The notes under the pieces were generated by a model that worked only from the letters and a program-made list of their open reading frames with translations, was not told the origin of the DNA and made no database searches. A stretch of DNA of 64,000 nt from Phoronis australis. Its lineage: Eukaryota > Phoronida > Phoronidae. The first letter of the stretch is position 1, and each line of letters begins with the position of its first letter. The DNA lies in NCBI GenBank assembly GCA_002633005.1, contig NMRA01000375.1, positions 269,161 to 333,160 on the forward strand, given 5' to 3'. Of this stretch, positions 1 through 11,400 are shown piece by piece. A program made the translations under genes and the position numbers.

Positions 1-312
1 GCCATTCAGTGACATAGCGTTGTACGATGAAGCTAACTCAGTGTTTACTAGTGTCTGTGATACCAAATTCATTTGTACACGAACTATGCAATGCCTTTGT
101 AAGTAAAATTGTGGAGGAATCTTTATAGAACTGTCTATCACTGTTTGCAGCGTCCAATGAAAGCTTCACGTCATCGCCTGCGGTAAGGTCGTCGTCATCC
201 GAGTACTGACGTTTGAGGAAAGTTCAAGGTTCGTTTCAGCTTGGAGGTCAGCAAACAAGGGTAATCAAAACTCTAGGGTTGGTGGACTCAAAGTCACCAC
301 ACTGCTGTGCAG

Positions 313-405
313 TTGATGTGTCCTGGCCAAGAGAGATCCAATGACATCATAGACAATGTGCTTACCATGGAGAAGTGCTATTCTGAAGTACAAGATGACT
401 TATGA
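313..405 (+). CDS. Possible last coding exon of an unidentified gene
   Basis: After a candidate acceptor (CTGCTGTGCAG) the frame LMCPGQERSNDIIDNVLTME then KCYSEVQDDL runs to TGA, 30 codons. The acidic, unrepetitive composition and a plus-strand AATAAA 240 nt downstream suit a terminal exon of a gene converging on FGGY. The family is not recognised, no upstream exon is in the window, and the frame is short, so this could be chance. Confidence 0.3.
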   Translation: MMCPGQERSNDIIDNVLTMEKCYSEVQDDL

Positions 406-643
406 AAAACTCCCTGGTAAACTGTGATGCCGACCCTCGCAAAGGTTTAAAGTAGAGCCTTACTATATTAAGATCTTCTCAAATCATCTCTAACCTCATT
501 CTTTTTACATTTTTTAAAGTTGATATGTGAAAGTAGAACTTTTTTCTTCAAAACGTTGTTATGGATGTTCACTATCCTGCATATTTAAAACTGCATGTCA
601 TGTACAAGTGGTATAGATTTGTACCATATTGTAAATAACTAAA

Positions 644-649
644 AATAAA
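644..649 (+). promoter_or_regulatory. Candidate polyadenylation signal
   Basis: AATAAA followed within 25 nt by GT-rich sequence, downstream of the possible terminal exon at 313-405. Confidence 0.35.
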
Positions 650-879
650 GTGTTATCTATGTAACTATAACGCTGCTCACTGTAAACACTTCAACGTTGT
701 TTCAGATTTTAATCTTGCAACTTGGGCACTGTTGTCAACATAATAGGTAAAGCAGAAACTTGATTATTGGAGGTATTTTATTTAACAATCGATGATACAT
801 AATATCGAGTTGTTTCACAATGTTGATTAAAGCTGCGCTCCCTGTCACAAAAATCAATACAGGTTTGGTTTAGACCACT

Positions 880-1065
880 TAAAGTTATAAAGTTAGTCTT
901 GTCTTGTTCCTTGCTCAGTACAGAAGTGATCGCTGGGCTCAGCTCCTTCCATGCCCAGAAATCATATTTATTTTGACTTGGGAACAATTTGAGACCAATT
1001 TCATAACGGTAAGTGACCCAAGTCAAAACTTGATTTAATGCCTCTTTAACTCGAGGTGTGCTGAC
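880..1065. repeat. MITE-2 family, partial copy
   Basis: The segment GAGACCAATTTCATAACGGT and the following AAGTGACCCAAGTCAAAAC matches the right end of the repeats at 38855-39170 and 40850-41045. The longest minus-strand frame here (778-1134) overlaps the repeat and is not supported as a gene. Confidence 0.5.
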
Positions 1066-1647
1066 ATTGGGGATGGATATAACTTGATTGGGACTTAAAC
1101 CCCGTGTACCAGTCAAGAATATTGCACGTTTCATTCAGTAGCACTTCTGAACATCACTTAGCCAGTGACAGAAATTACACATAAATCATACCATAAAGTC
1201 ACCTGTCTTGATTTCAAAGAGTGTCTTAAGACATATGAGAGAATTGGCAATTTTGTAATAAAATCGCAAAAATGGATATTAGTATTTTCTAGCTGTCAAA
1301 ACCAATAATCTCAAAAGTGCTGTTTTTGGCCATGAAAACGATAATATAAGTCATGACTCGCATTAAAAATCTGAATTCTATGTAAAATTGCCTGCCAATG
1401 CCAACAAAGTAAAACGAAAATTTTATCATCTCTTTGACTAGGAGAAAGTTGAAAATGAAAACTTGGACACGATTCGTGATCCAAGTAGACGTAGTCCAAA
1501 TTTCGCACTCTAGGAGTATCCGTCAAAATCTGGAACCTGTATATGATAATTGCAAATATAAGATGGTTCAGTGACTAGCTCACAAAATCTCAGTTTGAGA
1601 CGTGCAAACAGACAAATGCACAATCATTTACAGCGCGATCCATACGT

Positions 1648-1875
1648 ATTCAGACAAAACGACCGCAATTACAACTTGGCGGAACCCGAATTCATTGTCG
1701 GAGTAGTCTTCCCTCACGATTGAAAACGGAATTAACAGGAAAGTTAGTAAGGTGACTAAGCCATTCTGTAATTTGAATTTAGCAACCATAGTTCTTACCA
1801 GTCTATTTGCTGTTAACAGAATTGGCTATCATGATGGGGATAGCGGCATTCTTCCACTTTTGTCTTGTCCTGTAT
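1648..1875. repeat. MITE-1 family copy a
   Basis: Starts TTCAGACAAAA and ends near CTTTTGTCTTGTCC. The interior shares AACAGGAAAGTTAGTAAGGT and TTTGCTGTTAACAGAATTGG with copies at 6040-6263, 7486-7792 and 61390-61565. It lies downstream of the FGGY 3' end. Confidence 0.6.
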
Positions 1876-2329
1876 TACACAGGTCCATGACAGAGCACCA
1901 ATCTTTATACAGTATAAAGAATTCATCCACCCTTTAGTCGAGTCTCTAGCTCCTCCACTATTAATAAAGCGCAAAAATGGTTCCAGGTGATCAGTGAGCA
2001 CTACACCCCCACCTAGTGAGCAACTTGCGCATGTCTGCAACAATTTTTACAAATTAAAAGGATTCATACAATCTTGGTGTCTTTAACTTGCTCTTCAACA
2101 ATTCATGTGGATTTGGCAAATATGCTTGTGGAGAAAGTTGTTTGAACACCAGAACGTTATTTACAGTAGCTTTACGTGATTAAGATCTGGGGCCATGATT
2201 TACAGTTGGACAAACAACTTTATGACAGGTGTAACATAGGCCAACAGATACGACAAACTAGACCTACAGTGAAATGTCATCTCGCACGCATTGAACAGGC
2301 CCAAATTACTTCGTGATTGATGGAATAAT

Positions 2330-2335
2330 TTTATT
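2330..2335 (-). promoter_or_regulatory. Polyadenylation signal for FGGY
   Basis: AATAAA on the minus strand, about 50 nt past the FGGY stop codon, giving a very short 3' UTR. Confidence 0.6.
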
Positions 2336-2384
2336 ATTTTGCAATTCACTAATAAAAAACCAATGACGAGACTTGTAGACTCCA

Positions 2385-2463
2385 TCACCTGTCCATAATT
2401 GTTCTGTATTCCTGCTGATGTTCCACCATCTTCAGAAATACTTCATATTTCTTCTCATAGAAT
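2385..2463 (-). CDS. FGGY: FGGY coding exon 13 (stop codon)
   Basis: 79 nt ending in TGA, reading [20 protein letters not shown] then TIMDR. It matches the family C-terminus, where YxKKYxVFLKLVEHQxEY is conserved. The acceptor is CTTTTCAG. A polyadenylation signal lies 50 nt further on. Confidence 0.92.
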
Positions 2464-5400
2464 CTGAAAAGACATACAAGGATACCAAGTTATTTACTCA
2501 CCAGAAAAACATGATTTAACTATTCCAATATAAACGAACTATAATGCTTTGCAAGCAATGCTACTTAATTACAGAAAATAAGATAAATTATGGATTCACT
2601 TCAACTCTGATAAGACAGCAGATCCCCCATCTTGTCAGACATCTGGAAAATCATGTTATAATTGTAACTTCACCATGTGCACTCGCACGAGGAGTTCAGT
2701 CGGTGCTCAGTCAGAATTTGCTCAACGCTCAATTGACATGACTGGAAGAATTCTAGGTCATTTTGTCTAATTATAGTTGGTATGTATTTTGTAGCATTTT
2801 CACACAACTGAAATGCAAAGAGTTAGGTCAAATTATTAGATTAGGTGAAAAACGTCCGATACCATGCCTCTGTGAACGATCTTTCACGTGGTTGATCCAC
2901 TGACTGATTCAGATGACCAAAAAGTCAGTTAATGAAAATTCATATGTTGTATAAAGTAATGTTCCTACGACACTTACTGCCCGACCTTGTCATCTGGTTT
3001 AACTACGTCCCCTTCCCCTCCCATGTTCTCCATTGCCTCGTTGATCCCACCTCTGAACTCTCCGGAAGCACACGCTCCCAAGATGGCTGAACCCAGCAGC
3101 ACGGATTCAGAGTTGTGTGGCAGGATAATAGGAAGTTCTAAGGAAAAAAGCAGCAAATCATGCTTAGTGTGCAGATAACTTACTATGCATTCACCACAAG
3201 ACAGATAACTGACAACTTCCAAGACTTCTAAAACAACCTTTTCATTTGTAAACCCGCTTAAACCCGTTCACTTTTAAAAACTTAGAAGTGTACAGAAATA
3301 ATGCAAGGGGGTTTTAATCCTGTGACCATGTTTTATTTCCAAGAAATCATGATTTTTATGGCAATTGATGTAACTTTCACACGCATATGATTTTTTGAAT
3401 GGAACCTACAAAATAAATTGTTAGTGGCAGAAGTGTATTTTCTGATTTTCATATTTTCAATTTGTGCTGTCAAAGTCAAGATATTCAGTCTTTTCATTGT
3501 GAAGTTTTTGATTTTTTACAGCTGATTTCTTGGGGCTTAAAAACCTTGACAAAAATCTAAGATGTATTATTAATGAAGCTTTGCAAATTTTGTGCCAAAA
3601 ATCATGAAGTTACAGTGATCTCTGCAAAAAATCATATAAATAATTTTTTAACTAAATATTAAATTAAATGCTAAAATATCTGTCAAATTAAGGCTAATTG
3701 ATATCTTTTAATCCGCATTTCCAAAGATTATCATCAGTCACATTATTATTGAATGTTGTAACATGTTGTGAATCATGGCAAGAGCCAGACGAATGTGTAG
3801 CACGTTTAAACCACTCGACAAGTGGACACCTAGTCCAACGTAATGCTTGGACTTCTATACACCTTGGGCCAGGAATGTACCCATCACGACATCATAGATC
3901 CACCTGAGGGTTAATCACTCTTCCAGCCACTCTATCAGGGAATTTTGGCTGAACTCTGTCGCCATGACAGGGAACGCTGTGGCATTTTATCCGATTATTT
4001 TGTCGTGCACTGGTCAGAATGGTGAGAACTTACTAGTGACATCTGCATGTACTTGAACGTACAGGCTGTTCTTACTCAATCCTCCACAAGCACACATCAC
4101 CTTGATCGTATGACCATGCTCCTGTATGGTGTCAATGATATGCTTTGTGCCGCACTGAAATGAATGTAACATGATGATTCTAGATCAGATATCTCTAATT
4201 GCTTGAATCAACAGGTTGTCTTAGTGTATTCTTGTAGTATGAGAACAAAGTCATAACAAATGAAATGTACAGCCACACTTCATGATAGTTGCAGGTGGTC
4301 TGGTACACTTTGCACCAGACATACTTTATTTACATGGGGTTAAAACTGAGCTGAAAAGCTAGAGACTCGATTCAACGGTCTTGCAGTGTGCCCCAGTGGG
4401 ACTCGAACCCATTACCTCCAGTAAAGGATTGAAGCACACTCCTATGCCACAATGTCACACAACCACTTTTCCAATACGTGTTCAAATTATCAATCCATGA
4501 GTGTTCACACTCGACAAGTGGACCTTGGATTGATACTAAAAAGTTATGTCATGCACCTTGAAGAGGAGTGCTACCTTTATTCACATGTTGTTTTGTGTCA
4601 TCAACATAGTACAAATTAGGCAACTAAAATTTTGGTAATTTTATCGAAACATTTGATAAAAAAATTCACTAGTGTAATAAATAGATGAAGAACTAAACTC
4701 TGACAGTAATTCATTTCACAAGTGCATGCAATGCCTAAATGGACGAATATTGTGTTTATTTATATCATGCGGTAAATATATACACAAAACGTACCGAGAG
4801 TGGCGTAGATGAATTAATATCACACTCAACATTATTAGTCTCGGCCGATACGTGGATTAATGTCCCGTGGGATATTACTTCGTCTACACCAATCGAGGTA
4901 CATTTTGTATTTATCTCATATGCTTCGGCAGATTTTTTAAATACTTCACTCAGACTGTTCACGTGGCGGATCCAACCTATATATATGTACTTGCGCGATA
5001 GGTTGCAAGTTTTCTCTAGTAAAAGAAACAGTTTTAAATGTAACGATTTATTACTTGAAAAGAGATAACAAAAATGAAAACAACTGTGTATTGAACTTGT
5101 AACATCTCCACAAAGTAGTAGATATTGAAGTTACTGAGGAATCGGCGCCGGAGTTGCAGATGATGTAATATTTAGCAATTGAAAACTGGGACAGAAGTAT
5201 CATATAATTAACAGTTTTGTAACGGATGTTACGTTTAGAGCCTGATTGCATGTCGAGTGTTATTTATACTGATGTTGCAACTGTATTACTTTAAACTGTT
5301 TGATGATCAAACTGGCGAACAATGTTGAGTCGACATTGACTTTTTGAACTTTCCATGGCAGAGGTCACTGTTGAAGTAGTGCAGGAGGTGAATGTGGAAA

Positions 5401-8400
5401 ACATTTAATTTATTACATAGCCGTATTGCACTTGACAGATTCAACGCGTATGGGATAAAACTACAATTTTAACAGTGTAAGCCACAGCATGAAGATAATG
5501 AACTCAAGGCTAGACGTATTGGTTATACTTACCGCTAGTGCCTGGATCGTAGTCAAGTACAACTTGGCTAAATCTTCAACATCATTAGAAAGTCGCAATC
5601 CACATAACTACAACGGGTAAAACTGGATTATTGAACTACACCATGTTTTGAAGACTGTGATGAACCTTTGGCATAAATTAGAATTAAGCTTACTTCAAAT
5701 CACGAGGCTGACACTAAAATATGATCTTTAAGACTCAAAACGTTTTTGGATGAACAATCATAAACCAGTATTTTTCAAATAAAATAGGAGCAATTAAGCA
5801 ATGAAAAGAACAAAAACAGTCACTCTAGGGAATAAAGACTAAAGACAAGTTCAATGAAACAAGCCCAGTTGTTTTAACAATATTGAAACAAGTGAATGGT
5901 CTGATGACACCTTTGACTTCATCTGATAATTAAAAACAATTTTATTCTAAGGAGCACGCAAATCATTTTTAGAATCCACTGAAATCAAAGGTTTATTCAT
6001 TTGTTTCTTGTTAAAACAAAGAATTAATAAAATGTTTTTGACAAAATGACCCGGAATTTCCCCGTCATGAACGCTGGGCAGAAGCGACATTCGTCATCAA
6101 AACAGTCCTAGCTAATGACCAAAAATAAATTTAAGGGGAATATTAATAGGAAAGTTTTTTTTAACAGGAAAGTTAGTAAGGTGGCTAGACCATGTTGTCG
6201 TAATGATTGTTACCAGTCAATGTTGCTGTTAACAAAATTAGCCCTCATCTATTTTGTCTGAACCCTTTAATCTGCTTGGGTCACTTTAACATATTATTGA
6301 AAATTTTCCTCGAATTATTTTTAGCTTTCAACTCTTCCTTTTACAGTCATCCATAAGAAATGTGCTTCAAAAAAGACTGTGTCATTGCCACATGATCTTC
6401 ATGAAGACGCCATTTTCACTCAAATAACTGAGTGGAAAAACAGAGGTGCAGAAATTGACAAAATCCTTCTGAAAGAAAAACAAAATGTTCTTATTTCGGA
6501 TGAATTTTGAAGCTAACAAATTGACGAGGATGCAGATTTTCAATTGATGAGATTTTGCCTTCTGTTTTTAAAAATGCAAAAATTACAATTTGTGAAAGAT
6601 ATTTTTACTGCTTGGGTTTTTATTTGGTGGAAGACATCACTTTCCCCTGGCCTGTTCAAAAAACGAACTTGCTATTACGCTTGTTACCACTGGCAGTGCT
6701 ACCAACAAGAAACCTCCAAGTTATCCCCTGCCAAGTTATAGCACGTGGAAGTCTACAACATTACCATTCCAGTTAGAGATGGGTCAGCTATGGGAGATCG
6801 ATTTCCATGGTAATCTGGCCACATGTGCAAATGCCTGGTTAACTCTGCCATGTGACAGTTGTGATTTGATGCCATCTCTTGGAGGAAGTTGTTCAAATAG
6901 ACGTGGACATGTTGGTTTCTGGAAAAAATTCAATTCAATCTCTACAATTATTCAAATGAAATGCAAGCTACTAACTTTGTTTTGCAATAATTTTTCATAA
7001 AAATCAAAAGTCACAATTAGTCATCATATTTTTTTCAAAAATAGTGAAGGACATCAGCAGATTACCTAAATTTAAAGCTGCGAACCAACTGAAAAGAACC
7101 TAATGGAAGCTATGGATCCTAAAGTATGCTTAGTTTGAAGAAAGAGATTTAAAGTAAATATTTGGAGTCCTGTCCATCACAGGTCTTGTTATTTAGGTTG
7201 ATTGAAAATGCAATAATTGCTGCCTGTAAGCCTTCCCGATGTTTCAGAGTGGGTTACGTAGCCTAACATCCAATATTAATAAAGACAAGTTTCAAATTCA
7301 AACACAAAATCTTGAGTATGAAAATTCAAAACTCACTTTTTGTCAGCAAGTTGTTTGACTTCACTGTAGGCCACGTGTGTTGTTACTATGTGATCAATCT
7401 AGAAAACAAGATGAAATGCAGTACATTATAGGAGAAATGAAAGAGCAGACGTCAAGATTTATAGCAACACAGAACACACCAAGTATTCAGACAAAATAAT
7501 TTGCAATTCCCGTCACGATGACTGGAAGCTGAAAGCATCATTAGAATAGCATTACGACATGACTGAGAGCGAAAGGGAAACAACTGGAAAGTTTACTTAA
7601 TACTAAGGTGGATAAACTATTCTGTAATTAGTAATTGTTACCCTAGTAATTGTTACCCTAGTAATTGTTACCCTAGTAATTGTTACCCTAGTAATTGTTA
7701 CCCTAGTAATTGTTACCCTAGTAATTGTTACCAGTCAGATTCTCTGTTAGCAGAATTAACTGTCATGATGAGACATTGTATTTTGTCAGATTACTTTCGT
7801 TATGTACTGCAGTTGTTTTAAACATTGCAAATGACAGATTGAAGATTTCCAATTAACGTTTTTGGTGGAAGCATTCGCCAAAATTTATTTTACAATTGAC
7901 AAATGACACGAATGTTTAGTTTGATTTCACTATAGATCTAAATGTCTGGCATTCCATTCATGACCGTTCAAAGTTCTGCAGTGCAAAACACTTTTGGAAC
8001 AAGACAGAATTGCCTTGAATTGTTCACATTGTATGCGCCTGTGACCTCAAAATTTCAAAATTCCATCTGTATGCCATATTGTGTCCTAAACAGCAGAATT
8101 GTTACCAGTAGTTATAACTGCATGCACAATCAACACATACTCAATAAATTGCTGGGCCCGTTTCACCAAAGCTCATAAATCAGGGCTATGTATGACAGTG
8201 TCGTAACTGTTTTCATAGCACATAGTTCATTAATGTGCTTACGAATGCAAGTCTCAACATGAAAATTATTAACAGTATGTCAGCTGCAACATTTTGCTGA
8301 TGAAAAACAGCATTTTGATGGCAAGTATGTGCTCACAACCATCTTAGCCATGATCATACGCTTTGATAAAACTGGCTTCACATCCCTCAGCAACAACAAA

Positions 8401-11400
8401 AGAGCAAGGTTGGCAATAAACTACTTTCAGTTTACAACAGACCATAAACATCATTCTGCTGTCAGTGATATTTGCCTGAACTGTGTACATGTTCCATTGT
8501 TCAACCAGTGTAAAAATGCCTGAATGCAACATGTCAGTAGGGCAAGTCTAGATGTCAGTATAAAGGGGACTTTCTGGCATGCATCACTATAAGCAAACTG
8601 TTAATTAAGTGTTAAAGAGGTTAAAAATTCCTTGATTTGTATAATAATTTTCACGTCCATTCTGATTATGTATTAAACATGTCAGAAAAGGGTAAAACTT
8701 TTAAAGACATCAGAATTCACAAAAGGGAAAATTTCCTTCACAAAAGGCAGCAAAGCGCTTCTTATTCATCTCTAATTTAAGTCACCATAATGTAAAAATA
8801 AAACAAATGAATTCTTATTTTTAATTTTGCTAAAAAATGGTAGTTTTTGTTGTACACTGTTTTTACATCTTGAAGAATGATCAAGATATCGTTTTCAATC
8901 ATGCACCAAGTATTTTGTACATGAACATGGACCATTAACTCTATGCAAACCAATTACAAGACAAATTCATAAGGCCGCATGCAATATAACGTACAATCAT
9001 TCACAGCACATTTTCTCAAGGTCAAGATCACATTTTTGGTCATGTGATCTATATTGTGAATATTTAGGACAAAAAATGAAAGAGAAATAATTGAAGTTTT
9101 GGCAATATATTGATATCCAATGTACCATTCATCGGTAACTGTTTCCTAACAACGTTATTTAGCATACTTTATCTTTAATTATCAATTAAAAAGTAAATCG
9201 GTTGAGCAGCTCCATTACAAGGTCATCGCCTATGACATCAACAGGCGATGTATTGTCTACTCTCTTGTAAGCACAGTTTATCACCACCCACTCAACACAA
9301 GTTTTGAGCACCACCTGTAGGTGCAAGGAGGTGCCACTATTTTGTGAGAGACCATCAACGGTAGCTTTTAAGTTTTAAATAGCTTTAAGTCGCAATAAAT
9401 CCATGTTCCGTCAAAGAAACTGAATTTTGTTTAGACCCCTTACCGCTCTAAAACAGGTTCCAAACTGTTCCTTACACAGATGAAAAGGTAATTTTTGGTC
9501 TAGCAAAGAACTGGAATATCACTCTTTCCTCAAGACCATGTTCAACAAACAAAATGATGAGCCATGACAAGTCAACTTGTAGGGTGTGATCTTCAGCAAT
9601 AACGGACTGCCACTTCAATCCAAACTCATAAATCACACCCACATTGACTAATAAAAAAAAAATTATGGCCTTGAGTTCCATAACAGGAAGTGAAATAAAA
9701 AATTGTTGTTCTTTGTGACGGAAGGCAGGCTTGTAGCTGCTTTAATGGATTATCCGAATCTGCCGTAAATATAACTATGATGCGCAAGACAATTCCCAGT
9801 TCATACTTTATCTAGAGTTGCCCTTACCAGTTTGCCTGCTGCTGACTGGCCTGGCTCAAGTGACCAATAGCCTGGCACTATTGACTGATGGTACGGCCCC
9901 CACACACCAGGCACAAACAATGATTGGCTACAAGGGGTCATGTGACATGTTGAGGTACCACATATCAGTGCCATCTTTTGACCAATATCAGTGTGAGACA
10001 TAGCAGGCACTGAGCAGCTAAGCACACCTAGAAAATAATGACCAAATTCAAGACATGTTGACTAAAGGTTAAGTTAGTTACTAGTTTAAGCTGAGACAAG
10101 TCACTTGCAGAAGCCAACTGATCCTCCTGTTGCCGCAGCGATTCTCAAATGCTGGACAAAAGTTCAGGGTTCACTCATTAACAAAAGCCAAGGATTTTCA
10201 TTTGCGAGTTAGCAAGTTACTTTTAACTAACACACACTCACAAAATAGTGACCAAAATAACTGAGGTTGAAAATGTGTTTCATTACTTGCAGTTGAACAA
10301 TTTATAAAATCGATACAAATCAACGATCATGAGACGACCAATTTCCAGCTTGAAGGCATAAAGAAATGTGAGAATCGTACAACATTTCCCAAGTGATTTG
10401 TCCACCAAACTTGTCTTAGGCAACAGCCTGATATGACATGCCCAAATTTTGAAAACCAGTTGATGCCCGTTATTCGGTGGAGAAAACTGGTTCTCAAAAT
10501 GCGGGCACATTATATCACGTTACACCTGTCTTACATATTATTATTTACCAGTTTGGCCACAGCTGATTGCCCCGGCTTGGACCAGTACCCCGGATGTATG
10601 GTGGTATCATAGAATGGACCCCAAATATTGGGCACGTATATGGGCAATGGAGATAGCACCATATAGCACGTGGAGGTTCCACAGATGCATGCCAGCTTGC
10701 AACTCACAGGGATCTCATCCCACTTGATGTGGTTAGTGGTCACATGACAACACAGAACACCTACAACACCAGACTTATTGTTGAGGTCACATGACGGCAG
10801 TGCTTAAAAGTCACATGATAACTGCAGCACTGGTCGTATGATGGTAGTACTTTGGGTCAATGGTCATTCAACATTAGCTAGCCCACATAACATCTGCACC
10901 ACAGGGTCACGGCATAGTTATGTAACAATGGTTACATGACAGTCATAGGGTCACATGACAGCTTTACATGACACACTCCCCATGCAAATTTCACAGCATT
11001 CTTTGGGAGTATTTAAGATCACTCTGATAAGTGGTGGTGTACACAAGTCAAGACGCCTCCTTGTGTTGCTCACACAGGTCACACAGTACAGTTTGGGACA
11101 TATCAACAAATGTGCGTTATTTGTCTTATTTTGGTTGTTGTTAACTGATTTTTGCTGTTCAAACAACGAAAAAGTTAAATTTCCAATGATGGATTTAATT
11201 TTATAGTCAGGGAAAGAATGTTGCCAAGAATAGGTACGAGTTATCACTGACATCCAGGCATCCTGTTCCCCTATCCACGAACAAAAGAAGACAACACATT
11301 CAAAAAAGTCCAGGATCGTGGCAGTGCTTATTGTAATCCCAACCGGTAAGAAGCATAATTTCATAGTTGCCTAATGGGAAATGCAAGACAGTGCCTAATG

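Noticed and set aside
778-1134. 118-codon minus-strand open frame
   Set aside because: It overlaps a MITE-2 fragment also found near 39.1 kb and 41.0 kb and does not resemble a known protein.
4386-4460. Functional tRNA gene
   Set aside because: The B-box is good but the anticodon arm and acceptor stem are poor, so a tRNA-derived SINE is more likely.
7629-7733. CRISPR-like repeat array
   Set aside because: The 15 bp units are contiguous with no spacers, and the genome is eukaryotic; this is a minisatellite.
10549-10760. Exon 7b as a dead relic of exon duplication
   Set aside because: Frame, both splice sites, phase and the kinase motif are all intact after substantial divergence; decay would be expected to break at least one. 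Not excluded without transcript data.
9828-10760. Exons 7a and 7b as another uncollapsed allele pair
   Set aside because: Their sequences are far too different from each other, the flanking introns do not match and there is no n between them.
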